Shown here one piece after another: positions 15,666-24,633 of a stretch of 64,000 nt of DNA. The DNA is from Actinomycetes bacterium. GTDB lineage: Bacteria > Actinomycetota > Acidimicrobiia > Acidimicrobiales > Palsa-688. The stretch is from NCBI GenBank assembly GCA_021850325.1, contig JAJZMF010000035.1, forward strand, positions 7,666 to 71,665. Reading direction: 5' to 3'. Each line of letters begins with the position of its first letter. The first letter of the stretch is position 1. The notes beneath the pieces were generated by a model that made no database searches, was not told where the DNA came from, and saw only the letters and a program-made list of their open reading frames with translations. The translations under genes and the position numbers were made by a program.

Positions 15666-16057
15666 GTGTGGTTCTGCGTCCGGTCGACGGCCCCCAGCCG
15701 TGACGCCCCATGACGAGCACGGGCGGCCCAGTGCCCGCGGGCGGCGGTGCTCTGCCCCGAGGAGTAGCTCGGAGCAATGCTCCCTGCCGGTTCGGAGCGG
15801 CCACACCGGGCGGTCCTACGCCTCGTGGGGCGGGTTTCTGCGCTGCCTCCCTGCGAGGGCCCGGTTCCGACCGACCCCCCGCCCGAGCCGGGCCGGGACC
15901 TCACCCCGGCCTCGCTACGGCTGACCCTGCACAACCTGGCCCGCGCTGCACGCCCCCCCGCCGAGGACACCACCGCGCCCGACGAAGAGACGGTGCCGGC
16001 GTTCCCAGTCGTCGACGACGGGTTCGATCACGACCCAATGGCACGCCTACACTTCGA
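15666..16057. other. Stretch between two toxin-antitoxin modules
   Basis: A GC-rich open frame across 15777-16097 (with RDLTPASLRLTLHNLARAA) has no recognisable family and no ribosome site. It may be a relic like its neighbours. Nothing else seen. Confidence 0.4.
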
Positions 16058-16093
16058 GACGACCATGGTAGCAGTTCTGCTACCATGGTCGTC
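16058..16093. promoter_or_regulatory. 36-bp perfect palindrome, operator of the second PIN module
   Basis: Arms of 17 bases on each side of TT: the left arm runs 16058-16074, the right arm 16077-16093; the core is TGGTAGCAG-TT-CTGCTACCA. It ends directly before the GTG at 16094. TGGTAGCA-type palindromes are typical of actinobacterial Phd/VapB autoregulated promoters. Confidence 0.85.
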
Positions 16094-16339
16094 GTGAGCG
16101 ATATCGCGCAGAAGGAGCTCCGGAACAACGTCGGCGAGGTGCTCCGTCGGGCAGAGGCCGGCGAGACCCTCACCGTGACCGTCGCCGGTCGTCCCGTGGC
16201 CGAGCTCGGCCCGGTGCACCGCCGCCGCTGGGTTCGCGGTGCCGCACTCGCCGGTATCTGGCGTGCAGAGGCGCCGAGAGGGCTGGACGCCGACCTCGAG
16301 CGACTGCCGGCAGGTGTCGTGGACCCCTTCGCTCGGTGA
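16094..16339 (+). CDS. Phd/YefM-family antitoxin
   Basis: 81 aa. MSDIAQKELRNNVGEVLRRA is the Phd/YefM N-terminal DNA-binding fold, then AGETLTVTVAGRPVAELGPV. The C-terminal region (RAEAPRGLDADLERLPAGVVDPFAR) is the toxin-binding tail. The GTG at 16094 was preferred over the ATG at 16085 because the palindrome covers the latter and homologues start with xxIAxxELRN. No ribosome site is visible for either, so the transcript may be leaderless. GTGA overlap with the toxin gene. Confidence 0.87.
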   Translation: MSDIAQKELRNNVGEVLRRAEAGETLTVTVAGRPVAELGPVHRRRWVRGAALAGIWRAEAPRGLDADLERLPAGVVDPFAR

Positions 16340-16725
16340 GGGCCCTGCTCGACACGTCGGTGCTCATCGGGGAGCTGCCCCCGCCTCGCGAAGTCGAAGC
16401 TGCCATCAGCGTCGTCTCGATCACCGAGCTGCACTTCGGTGTCCTCGTCGCCGACGACGATGACGAGCGGGCGCGCCGCATTGCTCGGCTATCAGCGGTC
16501 GAGGCGACGTTCGACCCCCTGCCCGTGAGCGTCGAGGTCGCCCGCTTCTGGGGTCAGCTCGCCGCCGCGGTGGCCCGTCGTGGCGGCAACCCGAGACGCC
16601 GCCAGATCGACCTCGCCATCGCGGCTACCGCCCACGTGGAAGGAGTGCCTCTCCTCACCGAGAACGTTGGCGACTTCCAGATCATCCATGACCTCGTCGA
16701 CGCTCGGCGACTCTCCGACCGGTAG
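16336..16725 (+). CDS. vapC: PIN-domain toxin (VapC-like ribonuclease)
   Basis: 129 aa from GTG. PIN motif residues: D in RALLDTSVLIGEL, E in VSITELHFGVL, D in RRRQIDLAIAATAHVEGVPLLTEN and the N/D pair in ENVGDFQII. This is a typical VapC partner of a Phd-like antitoxin. Intact. A small hairpin (AGCTTG-TAG-CAAGCT, 16724-16738) spans the stop codon and may help termination. Confidence 0.9.
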   Translation: MRALLDTSVLIGELPPPREVEAAISVVSITELHFGVLVADDDDERARRIARLSAVEATFDPLPVSVEVARFWGQLAAAVARRGGNPRRRQIDLAIAATAHVEGVPLLTENVGDFQIIHDLVDARRLSDR

Positions 16726-16738
16726 CTTGTAGCAAGCT
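16724..16738 (+). terminator. Small hairpin at the end of the vapC-like gene
   Basis: AGCTTG-TAG-CAAGCT, a 6-bp perfect stem with a 3-base loop, overlapping the stop codon. There is no T-run, so intrinsic termination would be weak. Confidence 0.3.
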
Positions 16739-16844
16739 GCCGTAGTCAACGCGCCTCAATGAGGTGTCTGGCGCCTTGGGCCTCGACCCTCGAAGGGCGT
16801 GGTCGTCTGCAACGGCGCGACAGTTCAGAGCCGTCACTCCCTCG

Positions 16845-17060
16845 GCCGCGGGAAGGCTGACGAGCGCCAGGGCGGCGAAGGTAGGCACACCACATGGTGC
16901 CGACCCCGTTGGTGACCTTCACGGCGAACCACGAGTTGAACCGGGCGACGGCGTTGCCGTGCGGGAGCTGTTCGCTCACTTTGACGGGCTGGGCGACGTG
17001 GTCGAGCTTCTCCTTGGTGCGGTGGTGGGGTACATAGTCGTAGAGGGAGCGGGCTGGCAT
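16845..17060 (-). pseudogene. Truncated, frameshifted small membrane protein
   Basis: Starts MPARSLYDYVPHHRTKEKLD and continues NAVARFNSWFAVKVTNGVGTMWCAYL. After a frame change near 16885 comes FAALALVSLPAA, then unrelated sequence. The RFNxWxAVKxTxxVGTMWCAYxFAxLALVSLPAA pattern is that of a small actinobacterial membrane-protein family (DUF1003-like). The downstream membrane helices are missing. Start site and ribosome site are intact. Confidence 0.65.
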
Positions 17061-17252
17061 GGGTGGTCCTCCTTGGCGGAGCAGAGCGTTGCCCCGAGTC
17101 TCGCCGAGGCTGGGCTGCCACGGGCGTGTTTGCCGGCGGCGCCTCGCGCGATTGGTGGCGGCGCGTCGGCAGTGACGCCACCCGACGAGCAGGCTCTGTG
17201 AAGATCGGGGCGTTCGGTGACCTACCGACCCCCCTGAGCAGCGAGGACACCG

Positions 17253-19091
17253 ATGGCCGACGCGGAGCAGACCAACCGTGCCGGCGCGGCGGCCGCGGCG
17301 CCGGGCGCCGGGCAGGTCGACGCGGGCGGGCACAGCGAAGAGATCACGAGCCTCGAGGGCATCCCGGCCCTCTCCCTCGACGCCATCAGTTCGGTCGCCT
17401 ACGGCCCCGAGGCGATGCTGGTGGTGCTGGCGAGCGCCGGGGCGGGGGCGCTCGGCAAGATCGAGCCGATCACGGTGGCGATCGTGGTGCTGCTCGTGAT
17501 CCTCGTCTTCTCCTACCGCCAGGTGATCGCCGCCTACCCCGACGGCGGCGGCTGCTACGCCGTGTCCAAGGCCAACCTCGGGCTCCGGGCAAGCCTGCTC
17601 GCTGGGGCGGCCTTGATCGTCGACTACGTGCTCACGGTGGCGGTGTCGATCGCGGCGGGGGTCGCCGCCTTGGTGTCGGCCTTTCCCGCCCTCGGTCCCG
17701 ACAGCCTTGCCCTCTCCCTCGGGATCCTGGCGGTGCTCACCGCCCTCAACCTGCGGGGTCTCGCCACGAGCGCCCGGGCGCTGCTGCTGCCGACCGCGGT
17801 GTTCGTCGTCGGGATCTACGTCGTGATCGTGGCCGGCTTTCTCCGCCAGCACCCCGCGGCGGGGTCGGGGATCCATGTGGCGGCGGTGCCGACGGCGGCG
17901 GCGGTCGGGGTGCTCTTGGTCCTGAAGGCCTTCGCCGCAGGGTGCAGCGCCCTGACGGGGGTGGAGGCCATCGCCAACGACGTCCCGGCCTTCCGCCCCC
18001 CGAAGGCGCGCCGGGCGATGCGCACCGAGGTGCTCCTCGGCGGATTGCTCGGCACCATGCTGCTCGGGCTGTCGGTGCTCACCGTGCGGTTCCACATCGC
18101 CCCCGAGTCCACCCAGACCGTTCTCAGCCAGATCACCGCGGCGTCGGTCGGCCGGGGCGGGCTCTACTACGTGATCGACCTGTCGACGACGGCGATCCTG
18201 GCGATCGCCGCCAACACCTCCTTCGGGGGGCTCCCGATGCTCGCCAGCCTCTTGGCCCGCGACAACCTCCTGCCGCATGTCTTCGGACTGCGAGGCGACC
18301 GCCCCGTCTACCGCTACGGCGTCATCGCCCTCGCCGTGTTGTCGGGGGCACTCCTCGTGGCGGTCGACGCCAACACCAACGCCCTCATCCCGCTGTTCGC
18401 CATCGGGGTGTTCACCGGGTTCACGCTGTCGCAGACCGGCCTCGTCCGCCACTGGCGCCACGAGCGCCCGAGACGGTGGTGGGCCCGGGCAGCCCTCAAC
18501 GGCCTGGGGGCGGCCATGACGGCGGTCGCCACCGCCATCTTCGTCGTCACGAAGTTCTCGGCCGGCGCCTGGGTCGTGGTGATCGCCATCCCCGCCATTA
18601 TTCTGCTGTTCACCCGCATCGCCCGCTACTACCGAGACGTCGCCATCGAGCTGGGGCTCGGCCAGACGCCGCCGGTCCCCGCACCCGAGCCGAGCCTTGT
18701 CGTCGTGCCGGTCGCCGCTGTCTCCAAGATGACCGCAGCCGCCCTGTCGAGGGCACTGTCGCTCGGCGACGAGGTGGTGGCGTTGAGCGTCCAGTTCGGC
18801 GACGAGGCGGCCACATCGCTGCAGGACGAGTGGGACCGCTGGCAGCCCGGCGTCGCGCTCAGCATCCTTCGCTCGCCGTCGCGTTCGATCACCAAGCCCA
18901 TGCTCGCCTACCTCCGTTCGCCTCAGGTGCAGGCTCGACCGTCGGTCCTCGTCCTCATCCCCGAGGTGGAGCCGAAGAAGTGGCGCCACCGGCTCCTCCA
19001 GAACCAGCGCGACATCATCCTCGCCAACGTGCTGCGCCGGCGCTGCGACGTGACCGTCGCCCGGGTCGCCTTCCGGCTCAAGGAGGAATAG
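17253..19091 (+). CDS. APC-superfamily permease, KimA-like
   Basis: 612 aa. About 12 membrane helices span residues 45-465 with the APC signature LSLDAISSVAYGPEAMLVVLAS in helix 1. The C-terminal cytoplasmic domain of about 150 residues contains VVVPVAAVSKMTAAALSRALSLG. Length and the SSVAYGxEA motif match the KimA/YdaO potassium-proton symporter group more than classical amino-acid permeases; KimA in Bacillus is inhibited by c-di-AMP through its cytoplasmic domain. GAGGA lies 8 bases before the ATG. K+ versus amino-acid transport is unresolved. Long open frames in other phases across this gene are GC-driven shadows. Confidence 0.82.
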   Translation: MADAEQTNRAGAAAAAPGAGQVDAGGHSEEITSLEGIPALSLDAISSVAYGPEAMLVVLASAGAGALGKIEPITVAIVVLLVILVFSYRQVIAAYPDGGGCYAVSKANLGLRASLLAGAALIVDYVLTVAVSIAAGVAALVSAFPALGPDSLALSLGILAVLTALNLRGLATSARALLLPTAVFVVGIYVVIVAGFLRQHPAAGSGIHVAAVPTAAAVGVLLVLKAFAAGCSALTGVEAIANDVPAFRPPKARRAMRTEVLLGGLLGTMLLGLSVLTVRFHIAPESTQTVLSQITAASVGRGGLYYVIDLSTTAILAIAANTSFGGLPMLASLLARDNLLPHVFGLRGDRPVYRYGVIALAVLSGALLVAVDANTNALIPLFAIGVFTGFTLSQTGLVRHWRHERPRRWWARAALNGLGAAMTAVATAIFVVTKFSAGAWVVVIAIPAIILLFTRIARYYRDVAIELGLGQTPPVPAPEPSLVVVPVAAVSKMTAAALSRALSLGDEVVALSVQFGDEAATSLQDEWDRWQPGVALSILRSPSRSITKPMLAYLRSPQVQARPSVLVLIPEVEPKKWRHRLLQNQRDIILANVLRRRCDVTVARVAFRLKEE

Positions 19092-19408
19092 GTCGGGGAC
19101 GAGAGCGTGGTGCGGAGCCCGGCCATGCTGGCGCCACTGGCGGTCGACGCCGATCAGATGGGGGCGCCGAGCGCAAAGCCGAGAACGGGCCGCCCGGCGA
19201 AGTCGGTGAACTTGCCCGCAGCGGGCGCGACCGCGAAGCTGCTCAGTCCCGAGGCCCGGTACCACCCCCTCGGCATCGAAGGAGAGACGCTCACAAGACG
19301 TCCTCTGGTGGGTTTCCGGGACCGTTCGAAGGCGTGGTGGGCCTCCCGGTTGATGGCATTGCCGCAGGCTACTGGCCACAGTCACCGTTGGTCGTGCGAG
19401 ACCTTGGA
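19092..19408. other. Intergenic stretch between converging genes
   Basis: No gene recognised on either strand; it could contain an eroded gene. No clear terminator hairpin was seen. Confidence 0.45.
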
Positions 19409-20554
19409 TCAGATAACCGGAGCGGTTCCCCCGTCGGTGATGCCGATGCCACGGTCGCGCAGTGCCGCCTCGAAAGCCGCAGGATCGTCGGGGGTCACAA
19501 ACGGCTTGATTGCCTTGCCGGTATCGACGAGGAAGGCGACAGCCTTGCGCGGGCGCCTCAGGTCGAAGTTGGCCCAATAGCCGGGATTGGCGGTTCCCCA
19601 GATGCGGCCCCTGCCACGAAGTGCGGCCATGTCGGACCGAAGGACCGAGCGGATGGCCGAAAGTGGAATGCGCCTGACGGCGCCAGGCAGGTAGTAGCCC
19701 TTGATGGTGGGGGGCGTCCTCGCGAGGCCCAGGACGGTGACGAGGAACGCGAGCAGGCCGGCCGCAGCCGGAACCGCCACGAGCAGGTTCGCTCTGCCGG
19801 AGAGGTGGAGCACTTGCCACAGACCCAACGCGAACAGCAGGACGCTGGCGTCGACGCAGGCGAGAAGGACCAGCCCAGCCCGCCCGAACACTCCGAGCGC
19901 TGCGCGGTAGCGACGCAGGCTCGCCGCCGGGTCGGCCGTGCCCAGACCGGGTCGCGACCGGTACACGGGCATCAGCAGCCCCGTCCACAGCCCGGTCACG
20001 CACAGCTGGCCGGCGACGACCGCGAAGGCGCTCGCCGGCGAGGTTGCGACGCGGTGATCGCCCCGGGTCAGGTAGGCGGGCAGGTGGGGGTAGCGCACGA
20101 CCCCGACGGTCACCGTCGCGAGGAACACCGCGACGGCAGGGAGGAGCCACCGGGCGGGGAACGCCTCGGGCTCGCTCCGCCAGCGGGTGTCGGCGACCAC
20201 CACCTGCCGACGGCCGACGAACCAGCCCTCAGCCGACTTGACCTTGGCGATCTGCTGGTGCGCCCACCAGAAGCAGCCCAGGTCGGCGGCGACCTCGAGG
20301 ACAGCGATGAGCCGGCTGGGCCAGCGCGCCGTGTAGCCGCCCAAGGCGGTCAGCGCGGCCAGGGCCCCGATCGCGACCAGGACGCTGCGCCACTGGTAGG
20401 CACGCCGCTCCCGGAGGACCACGGGGGCCTTGGCGTGCTCCGGCGGGACGCGAACACCCAACTGCACGCTCGGGCGGGTCGCCAGCGGCCCGACACACAT
20501 GAACACGCCGAAAAGGAGCACCACGACATCCCCGACGAGAACCGCCGCGTTCAC
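19409..20554 (-). CDS. DUF1648-containing membrane protein
   Basis: 381 aa. Membrane helices lie at the N-terminus (VLVGDVVVLLFGVFMCVGPL), near 60-75 and 140-300. A DUF1648-type motif YPHLPAYLTRGDHRVATSP is at about residues 175-193. The C-terminal domain (NPGYWANFDLRRPRKAVAFL, PDDPAAFEAAL) resembles bacterial PH-like modules. Its ATG overlaps the gntR stop by 4 bp. GntR(YtrA-type)-DUF1648 pairs are common in Gram-positives with cell-envelope stress roles. Molecular function is unknown. Confidence 0.75.
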   Translation of the reverse strand: MNAAVLVGDVVVLLFGVFMCVGPLATRPSVQLGVRVPPEHAKAPVVLRERRAYQWRSVLVAIGALAALTALGGYTARWPSRLIAVLEVAADLGCFWWAHQQIAKVKSAEGWFVGRRQVVVADTRWRSEPEAFPARWLLPAVAVFLATVTVGVVRYPHLPAYLTRGDHRVATSPASAFAVVAGQLCVTGLWTGLLMPVYRSRPGLGTADPAASLRRYRAALGVFGRAGLVLLACVDASVLLFALGLWQVLHLSGRANLLVAVPAAAGLLAFLVTVLGLARTPPTIKGYYLPGAVRRIPLSAIRSVLRSDMAALRGRGRIWGTANPGYWANFDLRRPRKAVAFLVDTGKAIKPFVTPDDPAAFEAALRDRGIGITDGGTAPVI

Positions 20555-20970
20555 GACGCCTCTCCGACGGCCGGCCCGTAGTGGGTGGCCGGCACGAACC
20601 CGGCGATGATGTCCTGGCAGTGCACGATGATCTCCTCGCTTGCCAGTCCCTGCGCGATGGCCTCGGCGAGCATGGTCCGCATACGAGCGGTCCAGCCCTC
20701 CTCCCAGCCAGGCCGCGGGGGCCCGCTGGTGGCGTCGCGCTGCACCACGGCGCCGGCCTTCCGGCCGATCCGCAACAGGCCCTCCTGGCGTAACAGGTCG
20801 TAGCCCTTGTTGACCGTGTGGAAGTTGATGCCGAGGTCGACCCCCAGCTGACGGGTGGCAGGCAGCCCAGAGCCGACCGGTGCATCGCCGGTGGCGATCG
20901 CCTCGACGATGCGGTCCCGGATCTGCTGGTAGATCGGCACAGGGCCGTCGGGTTCGATGCTGAGCAGCAT
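20551..20970 (-). CDS. GntR-family regulator, YtrA subfamily
   Basis: 139 aa. The winged helix reads PVPIYQQIRDRIVEAIATGD and GVDLGINFHTVNKGYDLLRQEG at about residues 10-75. The short all-helical C-terminus is typical of YtrA-type regulators, which lack a large ligand domain. It heads a two-gene operon with the DUF1648 protein and probably represses it until envelope stress. A candidate operator lies about 85 bp upstream. Confidence 0.9.
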   Translation of the reverse strand: MLLSIEPDGPVPIYQQIRDRIVEAIATGDAPVGSGLPATRQLGVDLGINFHTVNKGYDLLRQEGLLRIGRKAGAVVQRDATSGPPRPGWEEGWTARMRTMLAEAIAQGLASEEIIVHCQDIIAGFVPATHYGPAVGEAS

Positions 20971-21368
20971 TCGCTTCCTAGCTGGTCACATGCTTCCAAT
21001 ACGCCACGCTCGCTGACGAGGTGGTCGGGGGCACCCGTCCATCAAGCCCAGAACCTATGATGCACCTCATATAGAACAGAGCCACTCTACCGCACAGCCG
21101 CCGTAGCGGGACCGCGTCGTGGTCGTTGCGGTAGCCGACCGCTCGGAGCGTCGGGTGGACAAGTGGGCGCGGCACTCCGACTTCCTCTGCCAGTCTCGGG
21201 TAGCCAGCCGAGGCCCGACAAGGTTCGAACGACCTGTGGCCACCGGGTGGCGGGCCACTCCAGAGGCCAAACAGGTACCTCGTAGAGGTGAGCGACCGGG
21301 TACGTGGAGGGCTCGGCTGGACAGGCGGACCGGGCCCGCTCGTGGCCAGGGCCGGGCGCGGGCCGCCG
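20971..21368. other. Intergenic stretch with a possible GntR operator
   Basis: No gene seen. TATGA-TGCACC-TCATA (21056-21071) is a perfect 5-bp inverted repeat upstream of gntR and a candidate operator. Confidence 0.35.
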
Positions 21369-24300
21369 TCAGGACTTGCGCTCGAGGGGGACCGTACGGG
21401 TCATGTCGCCACCCAGCTCGAACTGTTCGTCACGGACGGCGATCCGCACCGGCGGCGCAGCGCTGGGGCGGGCACGAACGGTGACGGTCGTATGGGTGAT
21501 GTCGACCTCTATCCGCTGGCTGTGGTAGTCGAGGACGAAGCGGAGCCGAGGCAATGCATCGGGCAGCCGGGGGTTCAGGTGCAGGACGCCGTCGCGCGCC
21601 GCCAGACCGCTGTAGCAGCGCTGCAAGAGGTCGACGGTGCCGGCCATGGCACCGAGGTGGATCCCTTCAGCGGTGGTGCCGCTCTGGGTGTCGTCGATGT
21701 CAGCAGCGAGCGCGTCGACGAGGAGCTGCCAGGAGCGCTCACGGTCGGTCCGGGCGAGCACCCACGCGCTCACCACGCGACTGAGCGTCGACCCGTGCGA
21801 CGTGCGTTCCAAGTAGTAGTGCACGGTCTCGGGGATGGTCGCAGGGTCGAAGCGGTACCCGAGCCGCGCCAGGAGGGCTTCGATCTCCTCGGCCGTCAGC
21901 AGGTAGAAGAGCATCAGGACGTCGGCCTGTTTGGACAGCTTGTAGCGGTTGGTGCTGTCACCTTCCGCTTCGAGGACCAGGTCCAGCCGTCCGATGTTGC
22001 CGACGCGGCTGCGGTACGCCGACCAGTCGAACTCCTCGAGGTCCTCGTAGCCTTCGAACTGCGCGAGACGCCCCGCTCGGTCGAACGGGACGGTGAGCTT
22101 GCGGCTCACGTCGTCCCAACGCGACAGCTCGTCATCGTCGAGCTGCAGCCGGCTGCACAGTTCTCCCCCGAAGTGCCCTGTCACTACATCGATCGCTTCG
22201 CGGGTGCGCCACAAGAGCCACGCCACCATGACGTTGGTGTAGGCGTTGTTCGACAGACCCGAGCCAGGCGCACCCGGCGGACCGTCGTGGAACTCGTCGG
22301 GGCCCATCACACCACGGATGTCGTAGCGGTCGCGCGTCGCGTCGTGCTGGGCGAGGCCTGCCCAGAACCGCGAGACCTCGATGAGCATTTCGGCACCGTG
22401 CTGCTGCATGAACTGCAGGTCGTTGGTCACCTGGTAGTACGACCAGACGTTGTAGGCGATCGCGAGGCCGACATGGCGCTGCAGGCGGGAGTTGTCGCGC
22501 ATCCACCGTCCGGAACGGACGTTGTAGAGGTACTCCGGCGTCTCCTCCCGCCCGTCCGTCCCGCTCTGCCAAGGGAACATGGCCCCCTCAAACCCGCATG
22601 CCGCGGCCAGTGCGCGCGCCTCGCCCAGCCGGCGGTAGCGGTACAGCAGCAGGGAGCGGGTGAGCTCGGGGAAGCGGAAGTTGAGGAACGGGAAGATGAA
22701 CAGCTCGTCCCAGAACACGTGGCCGCGGTACGCCTCGCCGTGCAGCCCTCGGGCGGTCACACCTGCGTCGAGCTCAGTCGTGTGGGGTGACACCGACTGG
22801 AGGAGGTGGAAGACGTGCAGGTTCACGATGAGCGCGGCACGGTCGTCGACGTCCACCCACAGCCAGGCACGTGACCACAGCGTCTCCCATGCCCTTCGAT
22901 GTGCCGCGACCAGGAAGGGGTAGTCGGGTGCGCGCCCGGTCCGGGTGAGCGCTGCCTGGGTGCACTCGGCGATGGCATGGTCCCTCGACGTGAAGACGGC
23001 GACGGTCTTCTCCACCACCAGCGGCTCGCCGGCGCGCGCCTCGAGGCTGACCACGCGGTCGACCCGGTCATCGGAGCATCGGGCGGTCGCGGGTGCGGCG
23101 GCCTGTGTCCCTCGCGAACGGAACCGGCTGGCCAGCGCAATGTTGACGCCGGACCGCACCGTCTGGGCCGTGAGCACGTCGGTCTCGTCGTCCACTCGTG
23201 ACGCGCTCAGTGTCGCCAGGTGCCGGGCAGCCAGTAGCCGGTACTCGGCCACCCCGGAGTTGGTCACGGCGCCGTCGACGCTCGATCGGACCTGCAACGT
23301 GCCCGACCAGTTCTCGGGCACGATCGTGACCTGGAGCGCCGCGAGGTGCGGGTCCGCCATCGAGGTGAACTGTCGCTGCGTGACCAGCGTGACCCGGTTC
23401 CCCGGGTCGCGCAACCGCAACTCCCTCGTGAGGATGCCGTGACGGATATCGAGCTCCTGTCGATGGCCAAGACGCTCCCAGCTCGGTGCGCCGAACCACT
23501 CCCCGTCCCCAATGCGGAACGTCAGTGCCAGCCAGTTGGGAGCGTTGACAAGCTCTTCGTGCTCCAGTGCCCTCCCGTGGACGCGGCTGACGAGGCGGTT
23601 GTAGACACCGGCAAGGTAGGTGCCTGGGTAACCGGCCTCGCTCACCAGGGCTTCGGGCGCGGCTGCCCGCGTCGCCATGTAACCGTTGCCAGTCGCACAC
23701 AGCGTCTCTCGTCGCCCCTCGTCGGCTGGTTCGTACCCGTCGAAGACAAGCACCCACGATGGTGCCGGTCGTCCGGCAGACGGGCAGCACGTCTCGGTGC
23801 GGCGGACCGTGACGTCGCTGAGGTCACTGACGACGGAACCGGCACCGGCGTCGAAGAGCTGCTTGGCCTGGCCGGCGCGGTCCACCCCGATCACCAGAGC
23901 GAACCCGCCAGCCCGTGCCGCCTGCACGCCGCTGATGGTGCCCTCGACCACCGCCACACGATCGGCGGCCAAGCCGAGACGGTGCGCCGCCTCCAGGAGC
24001 TGCGCCGGCTCTGGCTTGCCAGCAAGTCCCATCCGGTCTGCCTCCACGCCATCGACGAGCACCTCGAACAACCCGTCCAGTCGGGCCATTGCCAGCACCT
24101 CGTCGGCGTCGCGGCTACCCGACACCACGGCAGTTCGGACCCCGCCGCTGAGTAGTGCCCGGACCAGCGCAACCGAGGACGCGGGCACTCGTAAACCGCG
24201 CCGGGACAGCGCCGCCCGGAAGTACCCGTCCTTGCGGTTGGCCAGCCCCCACACCGTCTCAGCGGTCGGCGGGTCGGCCTCCTCCCCCTCCAACAGAGCG

Positions 24301-24566
24301 ATCCCACGGGACTCCAGGAACGCCGCCACCCCGGCCTGGCACGCCCTGCCGTCGACGTACCGTCCGTAGTCCACGACTGGGTCGAACGGGGGGAACGGCG
24401 CGCCGCCGCGCAGTTCTCGTTCGGCCCGGTAGTTGTCGAAAAGCTCCTGCCACGCCATGGAATCCAGCCGCGCTGTGCCCATCAGGGCTCCGTCCAAGTC
24501 GAAAATGACGGCGTCAATCGCTGCGGGGTCGAGAACAGCCCGGGAACGGTCGGGGGGCGCCGTCAT
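21369..24566 (-). CDS. HAD beta-phosphoglucomutase / GH65 disaccharide phosphorylase fusion
   Basis: 1065 aa. Residues about 15-250 are a HAD hydrolase of the beta-phosphoglucomutase type: AVIFDLDGALMG (D23, D25), VVSGSRDADEVLA, KPEPAQLLEAA and VVEGTISGVQAA. About 270-1040 is a glycoside hydrolase 65 enzyme with (alpha/alpha)6 barrel motifs HVFWDELFIFPFLNFRFPE and GVMGPDEFHDG, where E758 is the expected catalytic acid. The phosphate loop is TSHGSTLSRV. GH65 phosphorolyses trehalose, maltose or kojibiose to beta-glucose-1-phosphate, which the HAD domain could turn into glucose-6-phosphate, so the fusion would channel both steps. M. tuberculosis Rv2006 (otsB1) has the same pairing. Start: the first ATG before the HAD core. 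Confidence 0.9.
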   Translation of the reverse strand: MTAPPDRSRAVLDPAAIDAVIFDLDGALMGTARLDSMAWQELFDNYRAERELRGGAPFPPFDPVVDYGRYVDGRACQAGVAAFLESRGIALLEGEEADPPTAETVWGLANRKDGYFRAALSRRGLRVPASSVALVRALLSGGVRTAVVSGSRDADEVLAMARLDGLFEVLVDGVEADRMGLAGKPEPAQLLEAAHRLGLAADRVAVVEGTISGVQAARAGGFALVIGVDRAGQAKQLFDAGAGSVVSDLSDVTVRRTETCCPSAGRPAPSWVLVFDGYEPADEGRRETLCATGNGYMATRAAAPEALVSEAGYPGTYLAGVYNRLVSRVHGRALEHEELVNAPNWLALTFRIGDGEWFGAPSWERLGHRQELDIRHGILTRELRLRDPGNRVTLVTQRQFTSMADPHLAALQVTIVPENWSGTLQVRSSVDGAVTNSGVAEYRLLAARHLATLSASRVDDETDVLTAQTVRSGVNIALASRFRSRGTQAAAPATARCSDDRVDRVVSLEARAGEPLVVEKTVAVFTSRDHAIAECTQAALTRTGRAPDYPFLVAAHRRAWETLWSRAWLWVDVDDRAALIVNLHVFHLLQSVSPHTTELDAGVTARGLHGEAYRGHVFWDELFIFPFLNFRFPELTRSLLLYRYRRLGEARALAAACGFEGAMFPWQSGTDGREETPEYLYNVRSGRWMRDNSRLQRHVGLAIAYNVWSYYQVTNDLQFMQQHGAEMLIEVSRFWAGLAQHDATRDRYDIRGVMGPDEFHDGPPGAPGSGLSNNAYTNVMVAWLLWRTREAIDVVTGHFGGELCSRLQLDDDELSRWDDVSRKLTVPFDRAGRLAQFEGYEDLEEFDWSAYRSRVGNIGRLDLVLEAEGDSTNRYKLSKQADVLMLFYLLTAEEIEALLARLGYRFDPATIPETVHYYLERTSHGSTLSRVVSAWVLARTDRERSWQLLVDALAADIDDTQSGTTAEGIHLGAMAGTVDLLQRCYSGLAARDGVLHLNPRLPDALPRLRFVLDYHSQRIEVDITHTTVTVRARPSAAPPVRIAVRDEQFELGGDMTRTVPLERKS

Positions 24567-24633
24567 CGGCCCCTGGCCCGCCTGGTGTGGCCTGCCGTGG
24601 GCCCGGCGTCCCTCATCAACGGCCGCATGGCGC

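Noticed and set aside
17061-17252. Possible c-di-AMP (ydaO-type) riboswitch before the KimA-like gene
   Set aside because: Several G/C stems can be drawn but the conserved riboswitch core could not be found.
16746-20581. Two frames over 1100 codons long, minus 16746-20150 and plus 17063-20581
   Set aside because: They run antisense to or out of frame with the APC permease and the DUF1648 gene, are Arg/Gly/Pro-rich without domain character, and are explained by high GC at third positions.
21215-21240. GGTTCGAAC reminiscent of a tRNA T-loop
   Set aside because: The flanking bases form no T-stem and no cloverleaf on either strand.
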